This document shows, piece by piece, positions 1 through 12,225 of a stretch of 64,000 nt of DNA (positions are counted from its first letter, which is position 1; every line of letters starts with the position of its first letter). The notes under the pieces were generated by a model, which had not been told where the DNA came from, ran no database searches, and saw only the letters and a program-made list of their open reading frames with translations. A program made the translations under genes and the position numbers. This DNA is from Trichoplax adhaerens (taxonomy: Eukaryota > Placozoa > Uniplacotomia > Trichoplacea > Trichoplacidae): the NCBI RefSeq assembly GCF_000150275.1, contig NW_002060958.1, positions 1,393,310 to 1,457,309 on the forward strand. Reading direction: 5' to 3'.

Positions 1-621
1 TTAGATTTAAAATTATTGCCAGAAAAAATAGCTTCACTTTTAATGAAGATACAAATCGTACTAAAGAATAAGCGTTGATTGAAATTACTGCATAGATTGC
101 TGTATATTGATTAGCCATCGTTTACTTATTGGTAGGAACGTCGTCAAGGTGATAGTCATCGATACAACGAATGTATTCGACATGAAACACTACGAGTAGC
201 AGTTTGCGATATGATGGAAGAAAAAGTTGATTGCCCTACTCAACTAAGGTTAATTGAAAATAGCTTTTCGATAACTTACATAGTAAAGATCTAACGTATA
301 TTCACTATTTATACCTGCAGTATTGATCTTGTCATCTTCATATTGAAAAGATAGCATTTTTAAATACAATCCAATTTCTGCTTAGTTTCTACTACTGCTC
401 CCTTCAATGCAAATAGTATGTATAACATTGGCAATTTTAAATTTTTAGCGTAGTCTCAGGCGGTTAAATTTATATTGAGCCACAAGGAATTAAAGTGTGC
501 AATACCGCTTGGACGTTATCGCAACAGAAAGAGCATTAAAAATAGAATTAAAACTGCTACTATGTCGTCAATTTTATTCGCTTTAAAGAAAATCGTAGGT
601 TCTCAAGGAGTTAGACTGTAA
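1..621 (+). CDS. 3' end of an unrecognised multi-exon gene (partial)
   Basis: Three putative exons join without a stop, all at phase 0: 1-57, 136-282 and 460-621, with TAA at 619-621. The introns start GTACTA (58) and GTAAAG (283). The acceptors are TATTGGTAG and TAGTCTCAG. The joined frame gives about 118 residues of mixed, protein-like composition. It includes a Cys- and acid-containing middle exon ([14 protein letters not shown]) and a basic tail ([14 protein letters not shown]). I do not recognise the family. Support is limited to three consecutive in-phase junctions and a composition unlike the AT-rich surroundings. The gene would begin left of the window. It could be chance open frames, so confidence is modest. 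Confidence 0.35.
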
Positions 622-3363
622 AGACGTCCATCACTAACTAACCAACTACTTTCATAGCAGGCATTAAGCCATAAAATTTCATCGTCATACGTCATAATAC
701 GCGACGTTGTCATTGATTTCACTCTTTTAGTAACAATTTAAGTATTTGAAATTACTCAATCTTCTAACAATCTCCCAAACTCTTCTGTTGTATAGACATT
801 GTTGTTGGTGTAACAGCAATCACATTTTCAAAGTCTTTTCAGATCATATTCGAAAGCCTAAGCTATTGAATATAATTTCTTATAGAAATGTTATGATAGA
901 AAATTTTAAACTATTCTACCCGCAATATAACTCTTTGGCAAGCGATCGTATATGTTTAGATGGCTCTCAAATGCAGGTAAATTTCAAATGAACTAGAGTA
1001 ATCTTATTGTTGCAAAATATTGCTTAACTTCTGGAATAATTTCAGACTACTATCGTAAGCATATTATAGCTACTTATTTAACTTTTGATAGTCTTTATCC
1101 ATTTATCATCAATTAAGAATTTTCCTATTCTGTATGCCGCGTATTACCATTCATCTATTAATAGATTTTCTATGAACCTGATTTACAATTTGATTTTAGG
1201 ACCCATTTATGCAAAATACTGGAACTTTCAATTATCAAAAAATTTTGTCTCGCCTTACAAATTTAAACGCAACGTACCAGTGACCAACAAACTCCGATAT
1301 GATTGTAATGATACTGTAACTGCACGATTAGGATTACGAGATTAATTTATTAGCCATACATGTCGTTATTGTTTACATTAAAAAGCCTTATTCAAAGATA
1401 TTTTAATTACAACCGTTTATATTCCTTATTTGTGACTAACGTCAGGAAATCTACCCGTCTCAGCCTTTCATTAAAGTGCTCATCGGTGAACATGTTATAT
1501 CGAATATTAATCATTAGACTTCAATACATCGGTTTTACCGATTTTCGTATTTGAAATTGCAACTCCTCTTGTATATATATATATGTGTATGTGCATTATA
1601 TGAATCGATGTTACTTGCTGACTTCTTATCTATGCTATATCATTTAGAAATAGTCTCGATAATGATGAAAATATCTTTACATATATTTATTTGCAAATAT
1701 CGAAAATTTCTCCAGTTTAGCAATTATATCTTCATCACTATCATTAGTGTATTTAACCCCAATAATAACGGAAGCAATCTATGATCATTTTAGCACTATA
1801 TACATGTGACGTATATGACTAGATTACTGATTTATCGTTGAATGGAAATAAAGTACAAGATTTCAAATGATGAAATAGTAAGGATGTTAAGGATATAACA
1901 CTACGGGTTTATTTCACACTCAGAAATCTTAATCTGAAATTGGCTTATAAAATTATTATAATCAGATCAATCGATCAAGGACAAATTGCTTCTTTCCGTC
2001 AACTTCCTGAAAAACTTGAGTTCTTACTAAATAGGCACAAAATTCTTAGTCATTGGTCTGTTTTGCTATGCCTGCGTAACCTTGTAAAACTACAAATTCA
2101 CATTTCGAGCGTTTCAACGCCCATGAGCTTTAAAACTTGGCAAAAATTTTTAACAATTTCAATTTATAGTCATCAAACAAGTGAAACTGCATTTAGTAGT
2201 AAACGAAATAAGTCTGCTAAAGTTTAGTAGAGCTACAGATCAATTTGTATAAATACAACTTTAGTGGTTGCAACAAGTTAGTTAATATCATATTTCAAAT
2301 AATAGCACCGTATACACTATACTTTGCTTGAACTTTGCTGTATTTTAATTATGCTCGTATAAAGAAACAGCGAATACAGCAATCCGATATATTAATGATC
2401 ACTGTATTGATTTGACTATTTGAATCAGGCATAATATGCTGTAATACGTAAATGGATTCCGGTAGTAAAAGGAATTCTAAAAAGTCGCATTTATTTGTTC
2501 ATGCTAATCAAGACAAATTCATGCAATTGGACCACAACGCTTAAGTAGATCAGGAAACGGGTAATGAAAGGCCATTTCCACGCGTAATGTGATTTGTAGT
2601 GACGTATTTTGTTGATGATGATTGATGAATAAAGTAAAAATTAAAAGCAATTGCTTCTACATCGGTAATAAATGCAAAATTATATGTGGTGTATTATGCG
2701 AATATTATTTTTCAGCAGCTGCACAATACTAGGAACAATTATACCGTACTGTATATATAAACCGCGTTAAGGTATTCATAATATAATAGCAATACAGTAC
2801 TTTCAATTAACGAGTATAACGTGTAAGTGTCTTGCGTACTGTACTTCAGCAGTAATCAATAGTTCTGTTGTAGTAAATAATTAAAATGGCCGCGCGGATA
2901 CGTATCACAATTAATTACTGTTTTCCTAAACTTTGCGTGGTACTGCAGTTTTGTATTATTTAGCTGCCTATGAACTGAGGTACAGTATCTCTGTCAGCAA
3001 AGTGGCAGGACATTAAGCTAGTATTTACCTAATAGCATTAACATATTGGGCAAATTTAGTAAAATTGTAGGATTAACACTTTTAATTTTTGAACAATCAC
3101 GATTAAAAAGCATTACATATAAATGAAAGACAGGAATGTCAACAATTTATGTTAAGAAATGACTACCAATTATCCAGAACGTTACTTTTACTGGTTACCT
3201 GTAGGAATTTAAATTTATGATTACGAATAAAATTTATACCAACATACGTTGACAGCAATGCACGCCATTATAAATTCAATGGAACAGCGAATCCAAAGCT
3301 TGCGCAACTACTGCCCCTAGGAGGCAATCATAGTACTGTACGTGTATAAATAAGCATATTCTC
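622..3363. other. Intergenic, no supported gene
   Basis: AT-rich sequence with several open frames of 60-100 codons (746-991, 1085-1345, 1940-2227, 3376-3687). None shows a recognisable domain or convincing splice structure, and the last is antisense to GPD1 exons. Short copies of the TACTGTAC/TACAGTA motif occur at 2740-2860. I see nothing else here. Confidence 0.5.
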
Positions 3364-6300
3364 TTAAAGCTTTGCATGAGTACTTGCTTCACGCATCGCA
3401 TCTATAATAGTTTTAACGGGCCTATTGTGGTAACAGATTTCGTAAACAGCTGTAAAGATCGGAAAGCTAAAATAGCACCAAAAAAATACAGCCATATGAA
3501 TACAACCATAGAAAATAAAATAATGATAGCTTTAGAATATTCTACGAATAGAAAGGATACTTACTCCTTTTCTAGGTTTTTTTCTTGTAAGAATTTATTC
3601 GCCTCCATTGCTGTTAATGGACCTTGCAAATACTGTCCTTTGAGCATTTCCTTTTCTAGTTCAGCAAGTGTCTATTATACAATATAGAATGATAGCGTGT
3701 TTTAAAGCCACTACTTTCAACTGCTTATATTCACAGTACTACACATTTAACCAATAAGTATCATGGGATACCTTGCCACTTGACACAAACGCTTCTGCAA
3801 CTCTTTGATTTCTGCCCATACTGCAAGTGGTGATTAAATCAGCAATTCCACAACTTTCAAAGTAAGTCTCTAACCGAGCTTCGCCATAGAATTCGGTTAT
3901 AAATCTTATCATTTCAATCAGTCCAAGGCGAATCATTGCAGCTCTGGTGTTGTCACTGTGGCTGCAATGAGGCAAGTAAATACTGTTTGTGTATTCAAAT
4001 TTTGCACGAGCTTTTCATCAAATATTACAATTACATACCATAGACCCATCACGAATCCGGAAGCTACTGCAATAATATTCTATGATAGGAAGAAGAGTCG
4101 GCAATGTTAGATGGAAGTTAGTATGTGATTAATTTATTCTTAAGTAAAAAGAATATCACAAATCCTAACTTTAAGAGCGCCACACAATTCAACCGTTTGG
4201 GGATCAAGAACAATACTTGTGCGAAAGTAACTTGCAGTAAATAGTTCTTTCCAAACAGTTCCTATTTTGCGGTCTTTACAACCTACATGTAAGATAATGT
4301 GGGTGTGCATGCAGTTAAGACCAGTATTGGTATCAAGTTCCAATGCCATAATGAATTCGCAACAATGCTAAATAGTAGATGCAATGAATTTAATGAATTA
4401 TAAACAAGCCAAGATAGAACTAACCAATAGTTGCTTCACAAAAGCTTTCATCAGCAACTTCCATTGCAATATTAGCACCCATAAGAACGCTCATCTCAAT
4501 GTTTAATAGACGTGAGATGGCAGATGAGATAAGTTCAATCCCTCTTCCACGACAATCAAAACCCTGTATGAACATCACGAAGAATAGAGTTCAATCGCTT
4601 GAAATAGCCTCAGTAATCCTCAATTATACATTCGCTAATGCGACAGAAACGAACTAATTAAAGTCTTATTCTATCTACATTTCATGATTTTCTAATATGA
4701 ACGAAATGGCATTAATAGGTTACTCGCAAAAACTGCATTATCTGTTCTTAGAATAAAGTATTCACGCGTAAATAAATATTAATGGTAAGTTTTCATCATC
4801 AAGCGGCCAACCTTAATGAGCGAGATACCGCAAGCATCCGACCTAAGGCTCCCTTTGATTTGGTTGCAAATTCCATCAACAAACTGTAATAGAATATAGA
4901 AAATGTGTTTAAACGATATAACTGTAGCTTGCAGTATATTTTAAGCTATTAATTTATGTTGTTTTGCGGACAATCGCATTGAATAACAGCATCGCTACGT
5001 AAAAACAATCCATCTACACCTAAATTATTTAGTTCCGTACTATGTCAATAAAACTGCTGTAATTGCCAAGCGCTAAGCATGAAAATGCACAAAGAATACT
5101 AGCACTTTATACAACGAAAGCCATGACCGCACTTCAACTGGAATGATATATTCATATTTAATATACATAAGTTTAACTTAGACTAGTATTGATACCTGAT
5201 GAGGAACTACAAATATCAGAAGGTTAGAATTCCTTACGGCTTCCTTGATATCTGGTACAGCAACCTAATTTATTTAAGATACAGATCAAATGGAAAGTTG
5301 ATCACTTTTTCCATGTTGAAGCACTATTTTTAGTCTTAAATCGAATGTCGAGCTCCTAAATATATCTAACTACGTCCAATACGATCTATATGGAGTTCGT
5401 CAAATAGTAACCTCGATAAAAATTTAACGGATCATTCGATCTATTTTCAGCAAGAAACATGCATCAATTTCTTATTACAAACGCATTGTTGCATAATGCT
5501 AATTCAGTAGGTCTACTTATTCATATTTTGCATAACATTAAAATAAGATAAATAGTGATACATCAATTCTTACTATATATAATCAATGGAGTTAATAAGG
5601 CTAGTCGACAACATTAGGCCATCATGACACTACTGTTCCTAATTTGTAACTAATCCATGGGTAATTAATGAGAATCAACATCATCGTAACGTCGATTAGT
5701 GCAATACGATGAAAGAAGAAAACAAACAATTGTGTTACAGAAACTGGATACATCTTCAAAATTAAGTACTAACGACAAGAAAACAGTTACTGAATTATCA
5801 AGAATGCATCCATTCTAAGGCAAAGAAACAAAGTTGAATGGAGAAAAGAAATAAGGTATCCTTACGATATTCTCTGGTAATTTGCGACCAGGTAGATATT
5901 TAACATTTTCATGTTCGGTATTGATAATTTCAGATAGTTTGCGTCCATCAACCATCTCTTCATAAACATACATATTGACGGAATTGTCAAATTTGTCAAA
6001 TTTTGTGACTGTACTGCCGACAATGCGGGCTATAGCGGAACCCCTATATAGGAAGGAAGAAGTTTCACCAGTCAATACACGGTCACCATTTAACTGCAGC
6101 ATTTGCAATTTTCTCTCTTGTAAATACAATATAGAGATCACCTTGGGCCTGACTCAGATCATTGGATAATCAATGACTTAAAATTACCCTACTCATCATT
6201 GTACAGCGTTCAAAAAGTAAGGGAAATTATTACCCTATCTACTTATCAAGGTGGAAGCAGTATACAGTGTTTATTTATTGACCGGATTCCGCTTCGAATG

Positions 6301-8114
6301 TAATTAAGCGAGCCTGTAATTCTATCAACGCAATCTAATTATAGAATATATTGAGTGGATTATTGTAACAATTCAAGTGCATCATAATGATGTAGCTTGT
6401 ATTATTCTTATCTTAACATTGTCTAAAAGTCATTGAAATAAAAGCACACCGGGTATGCCGGGTACACAATATTTTTTTGCCGGTTGATAGTATTAATAAG
6501 CAAATTATAGTCTATCTATGATCATTCCGTCCTGTACAAACTTGCTGAACTTTAACTATAGCGATTCTGCCGCATATCAACTCTGATTAACGCATCTTAT
6601 ATAGGGATGCAACATCGTGAGACTACCGAAAAGGACATGGAAATCATTATCTGATTAGCCGCGATGCCGATTTAATCTGATGGAAAAAATCGACATCATC
6701 AGGCCAAATATAATCCATCATTGCACGAAATGATTAGGCTCGATTAATGTACTGTACGCCTAGAGATACGAGTTGCGTGCGTTGCAACGATAATCAAGTA
6801 GGAAAAATGATGAGATAACTGTAGCAGATCCTATTTAAAAAGCAAAAGAAAGTCGGAGAAAAAGAATGGCTCTGTTACAATGGACAATATTGATTATTTC
6901 ATCTAGGAATCATCATCAGTGTCCTACAAGTACTGATGCATTGGTGATAACTATTTTATACCGCTGCTCGTTTTTCTCCCTTTCACAAAGTAGCCTGATT
7001 GAGAAATGTCTATCTCAACAAATACCGCAGATAATAATTCAAAGTTGATATCCAATTGAATTTTATACTGTACAGTAGACAAGGGTTATCATTGGTGTAT
7101 AGAGAGGAAAAGAAATTATTCTTTTTCAATTAACAATATCATTGAACAAGAAATGATGACCAATATAGTACAATACTACTGTATGGATGATTATTCATGC
7201 TACGGCCATCCAGTTTGTCTCCATTGGGCAAAAGGTCTGACAAACGGACGTACAAATGAATACGGAAGATAATAATAAGAGCCGATGCCCAACTGAACTC
7301 ATCATCATCAGTCTGTAAAGTAGTCAAAGAATTGTTGTCATTTTTTAATCGATAACCTTTGAAGAAGGAATTCAAGCCGACATGCTACAAGTATAGATCG
7401 TTGACAAGTTATTGAAGCTATAGCAACTACTTATTTCTCTCCCATGAAGATGTACGAGTCCAATAGAATGAGCCGTTGCTCTCGGGCATTGAATCCAAAT
7501 TGTCAATCAGGTTTTGCAAAAGTAAAGTACAATCTAGTTTAATCACCCTATCCAACTGAACATTTCTCTATTCTAGCCCGTCTTATACAAGTACTGTACT
7601 GATGCACGCATGATTTTATAGAGGCAATTGGAAATTTCTCACTCTTAGACAACGGATATCACCATTGGATATACAAGTGCATCCAGCTGTTGAGCTATCG
7701 AATGCAAATGGTCAATCCAATTCAAGTAGACAACAATCCAGTTGGATCACTACGTCCAACTGAACTTTTCTCTCTTGTGATCAGTCTTGTAGAAGTCATG
7801 ATCTACGAATCATTCTATTCAAGTTATGGGACGTTTCTCTTGCTTCTAACACGATGGAAGAATCCTACAAGCGCATCCTACCCCTCTCCATCATTGCCAA
7901 TATCCATGCCAACGTCGCGCTTAGAATAGCAGATTGCAGTACGCCCTAGCACCTACAGTACTGTAACTCATCTCGCTTGGTTTATCGCTCCTTGCAAGCG
8001 AATTTTCCTCTACCCTAAACAAGTATTACATCATCGTTGATTGAAAGTGTAGACGATTAGCTCGACTTACCAATTGCCAGAACCCACAATACAAACTTTA
8101 TATAAATTAGCCAT
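3364..8114 (-). CDS. GPD1: Glycerol-3-phosphate dehydrogenase [NAD+], cytosolic (GPD1 type), complete
   Basis: Cytosolic enzyme interconverting dihydroxyacetone phosphate and glycerol-3-phosphate with NADH. It links glycolysis to lipid synthesis and the glycerol-phosphate shuttle. Ten exons read on the minus strand: 8071-8114, 5866-6043, 5196-5264, 4812-4883, 4425-4563, 4170-4282, 4039-4079, 3772-3961, 3565-3671, 3364-3466. They total 1056 nt, 351 codons plus stop, close to the usual ~349-residue animal enzyme. The NAD-binding motif VGSGNWGSA sits at residues 10-18, split by intron 1. Expected active-site residues are present: Lys121 (GISLIK), Lys205-Asn206 (CGALK-N), Asp260, Thr264 and Arg269-Asn270 (GRN). 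The start is the ATG at 8114, five codons before KVCIVGSG. Every junction is GT..AG and keeps phase. Intron 1 is about 2.0 kb, much longer than the others. The exon 8 start was placed at 3961 rather than 3955 because it restores the family spacing before DNT. No disabling mutation seen. Confidence 0.95.
6044..8070. other. Long first intron of the GPD1-type gene
   Basis: A 2.0-kb intron between the tiny first exon (43 coding bases after the A of ATG) and the rest of the dinucleotide-binding fold. It contains only short open frames and several imperfect copies of a phrase like 'agtagacaa..g..atc.ccattgg' (near 7075 and 7648; a related copy lies near 15151). This suggests a dispersed repeat. No gene recognised inside. 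Confidence 0.6.
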
Positions 8115-8149
8115 AATAATGCAATGATATTGACTGATTCTTGATGGAT

Positions 8150-8700
8150 GTGGATGGAATATGGATAGGAGAGCTTGTTGTTGTTTTCGTCGGTGCTGTG
8201 GTTCCCTCGGTAGGCCAGCAGCTGCAAGGTCCAGTAGGTGACACTTGGGGATGCGCTTGGCCCTTTAAGTACTGCCAGGGTACCGCTTGACAGCCCACAG
8301 GGGCAGATAAACAATGCGGTCGTGTGCCGTAGCCCTTGACCAAGGAAGGGGTCTCATGGTCTTGTTTAACGCCTATACTGTATCAGTATAAGAGGGTAAA
8401 CCAGGGGCTAGGGGTGGTTATGCTGACCGGTGTCTCTCACCACCGGTGTTACCATGCTTTAGCGTGATGACGGTGGAAGCCCTGGATGAGGGTCACAGGT
8501 CAAAGTAGACTGGTCCATGTTGTACGATACTGTAGCATGGACGAAGCCTGAGTAGGTAGCAACTCACTGTTGACTAATTGGGGTATGGTACAGTCTACTG
8601 TCGGTGGGCTGACAGGGGGTGAGTCAGGGGTTAGACAGGGTTAGTCAGGGACTTGTGGGTAATGACAGTATAGTGGTACAGTATCAGCCGATTCCATAGT
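8150..8700. other. GC-richer island upstream of the GPD1-type start
   Basis: Compared with the AT-rich surroundings, this stretch is clearly richer in G and C and carries G-run repeats (for example GGGGTGAGTCAGGGGTTAG around 8615-8635). It has a repeated ACCGGTG (near 8428 and 8443) and a hairpin with 7-bp arms GTCCATG (8513-8519) and CATGGAC (8536-8542). It lies directly upstream of the GPD1-type start codon, so it may be promoter or 5' UTR. A GC-rich inserted repeat is the alternative. Minus-strand open frames here (8057-8343) show no known domain. Confidence 0.4.
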
Positions 8701-8706
8701 GTACAA

Positions 8707-8895
8707 TGTGATTATTTTCGATGTCTCCTTTTCGTTCAAAAATTAAACTTGTAGTCCGTTGAAATTCCTGTATAGTATTTATCTCTACCCATAGAAGAAT
8801 TATTAGGCTACAACCAAATATAGAATTCATCTAGTTTGGGCTTGATTTAGCTTATACAATTATATGTTTTCTGGGTGTCATCGAAAATAATCACA
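8707..8895. mobile_element. MITE-like element with 17-bp terminal inverted repeats
   Basis: TGTGATTATTTTCGATG at 8707-8723 is matched by its exact reverse complement at 8879-8895. They enclose about 155 bp of non-coding AT-rich sequence. The size and perfect termini fit a small non-autonomous DNA transposon. I could not identify a convincing target-site duplication, so superfamily is not assigned. Confidence 0.5.
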
Positions 8896-11800
8896 CTGGT
8901 AGAGTATTAGTTTAAAAGACCCTCACGACATGGTCATGGCCGCGGGGATCGCCTTTGCTAAGCCCTGTTTTGCAATGACCGCTACCTTTTACAGCAGTCC
9001 AAGGTCTCATCGACTCGTTGTACAACTAGGTCTGTCGATTCTATGTCAACAACGATTCCACTCGAGATTTGAAAATAAACTACACAAACCTTGAGAGGTG
9101 TATTGAGGTGTCCATCATTGGACTTGGTATCTATGGAAACTGCCAATGAATGCATTCATTCCCCCAGGTGGACAACAACTATTTTGCTAACGACAACCTT
9201 GCATCAGCAAAGACGGATATCAGATAGCTGATGAAGAGGATGATACAGCTTCAATCTGCAATTTTAGCCGTATCTTCAAAATAACGATCATAGATCAACA
9301 GTAATAGCCGACTCCTACAATACACATTGGATTTTTACAGTATTCTAATATCGCTCTGATGTAGTATATTGCTCTATTCAAAGCATTTTAGTACAAAGTT
9401 CATGCATTTTCCATATGGATCGCAAGTAGAAAGAGATCAATACCCACAAGATACAATATTGAATCAGTTACTACGCACAACACATAGTAACAAGTCAAAC
9501 AATAACTCTTCAGCATTATTCCATACTTTACCCGTCAAATCGGCTATTTTCAGTTCCGTTTGGATCACGCTATCTGCAAAAACAACCTCAAATAAATTAA
9601 TAACGAATTACTACAGTATTGCATATCTAAATAAAGTAACACAGACATCCACATGAAAAATTAATTTTGTACGATATTAATGGACTTGATTGCAGCAACA
9701 ATAGAGCAATAATGAACAAAAAATGAGACATCCTTTTTTTATTCAGCGGATGAAATAATAAATTACTTTATACGATACAAGATATCATATTAAATGATTA
9801 ATTCATTATTTTAGTCCAAGGAAGTTGTAAATTAAAGCTCAAAATTTCACTATTGTAGCCTTTTTCCATATGGGTTGTTGCACTTTGGTTGAATTGACAG
9901 AGATGAATACAGGAAAGGATTCAAGACTTGTGTATGTCGCAATTTTGGACACATGTCATATTTACTGTGGATGATAACGCGACCAATATATTTACCATGA
10001 GTAAGGATAAATAAATGGAAATTGGTATAGAGGTGTAAACAGTATAAACATTTTCAAGAAGTGTTTTTGCATATTACAAGTAGCTCGATATTTTTATGGC
10101 CTCAATTTCCAACAAAGGACACTTTTCTAATTTTTCATTCACAAAATAATTTATAGATTGACAATCCCTTAACAAATATGTAAATCTAAAGTGAAAAGAA
10201 TTCATAATAAGTTAGTTAATAAGGTAAATACTGTTATAGCCTATTGAAACTCTTGACAATGACTATCCTTAGGTAATATAATGCTATAGTGCTTATGTAG
10301 AGAAATAAGATCATCACTAAAATAATTAGGTGTAGGAGAACATTATTTAACAAATTCAATTAATTATTATACTATTAATTCTTTTCATTCATTTACTATC
10401 GGTCACAAACCAGCTTGGTGATAAAGATAACGTAAAATAAATCTCTAAATAACGATAGTCTCCGGGAGTCAGTATCCCTTAGCTATCTCACAAGAATTTA
10501 GACGCCTTTGCTTCTACGTTGAACAACTATAGAACTCTTATTTTATTCAACTATCTGCCGAGCTTAAATACCCTTCGGTAGCTGCTATCATGTATGAGCC
10601 GTAACTGTTCATCAAATTCAGTTCATATTGGATAGCTAAATTAATACAGAAATTATTCATAATCTTAGACATGTACAGAACGATTCTAGATGATTAGATT
10701 ACAGTATGGTCATACACAGAATTATTTATAATATCATCTATAATTGAATATCTTTAGGATATTCATCACAAGTGTTACAAGACATAACACTATAATCAAT
10801 TAACATTAGTTACCGTATAAGAACTTTTACTACAGCACAGCATAATTTACTGTGTCAAAATAATAACTACTGTAGTTCTTACTGTAAGCCATTATTAGTT
10901 ATCTCCATATATAAATGTTAACTACTAAATTTAGTCATTTACTCTTCACGGCGGTTCGTACCGCGACATTATCATCTCATTGCCTTTTTTTATTATCATG
11001 CACTTAGACTAGGTTTCAAGTATATTGCCACATACTGTAGATATCTCCAGAGAATGAATAAACAAATAAAATTACGGAACATTGTTTGAATAAGTTATTC
11101 CACGCAAAATGAGGCTTATTCATATTTATTCATACTCGATCATTATGTCGCAACCAATCTTATGCCTGCTCCATCTCAAAACACACCCAGGAGGGTTGGT
11201 TATAAATTGTTAGCTTCTAATAAGACTTTACATCTCAATGAATTATACATTGCCTTATCCTAATAAATACTGTAGGTAACAGTCCGCATAGATGACTTAA
11301 GATTAAATGTTGTACGAATATTTTCAGGGTATCTTAATAACATTAAGGTTCTAAAGGGTACTTTATCGTATTGTCCTTTACAAGAAAAAACATGTGACAC
11401 CAGCATCAAGCAATATACACATCTTTCATTATCAATCGATACGTCCGCAAAATTTTTTTTCCCACGCTGCTAATATAGCTTAAAAGCACCTACTCCAAGT
11501 GCGAAATCGGATTACATTTGCTGTTGTCACTCTATCAGAATAGTACTGATACCATAAAAATTATTCCTGTGATATCAAATACTTCTTTTTGGGAGGAATA
11601 GTGTATCTCTCAAAGGTTGTAGTCGGTAATATAACATCATGAGTTAAAATCTGACAAATTGTTTTTGAATATAGGTTAGATATGAATAGAATCGATTATA
11701 TTATAGAAGGGTAAAAATATTAGAATAATCAAGTATTTTTTTATCAATAATTCATTATCAAGAGTAACATTATATCGCAATTAATTAATGAATTAATAAT

Positions 11801-12225
11801 TTAAACGAGTCGTCCGATCGAATTCTCTATTGACGAAGGGTGTGACCACTATTTTGGGATCTTCTATTTCTTGCTGATGCGGAAAGCGCTATGTATTTGT
11901 GATACAGCATATTCATTTGGTTATAGGGCTAGAAGGAATTTAAAGAAACATCTTTTACACTAATGCAAAGCAGTATAAGAATAGAAGCTTTCTTTTATTA
12001 TATATATATTTATATATTACATACCTCTAAAAACGTTTGAATTTGATAAATGAATAATACAAGTATAGCTAAAATCATATAACAGGTCCGGTTGTATTGT
12101 GGTTCAATTTCTACTATAGAATTAAAAAAGAACCAACAATCAGATATAATAGGTTATATTGATCTGTTCTGTTAATGAATATATAACAGTGATAATCGTT
12201 GACAATAGCTATTCATAACAACTAT
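8896..12225. other. Intergenic, no supported gene
   Basis: AT-rich non-coding sequence. The open frame at 9369-9656 has no recognisable domain. A short AT microsatellite lies near 11998-12020. I see no RNA gene or mobile-element coding here. Confidence 0.5.

Noticed and set aside
746-2227. Series of 60-95 codon + strand frames
   Set aside because: No shared splice pattern, domain or codon signal. Some use non-ATG starts. Expected by chance in this AT-rich stretch.
3376-3687. 103-codon + strand frame
   Set aside because: Antisense shadow of the last two GPD1-type exons, which match the family residue by residue.
8057-8343. Overlapping minus-strand frames of 85 and 78 codons rich in Pro, Cys and Thr upstream of GPD1
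   Set aside because: They lie in the GC-rich island and are not in frame with the GPD1 start. The composition follows the base bias and no family is recognised.
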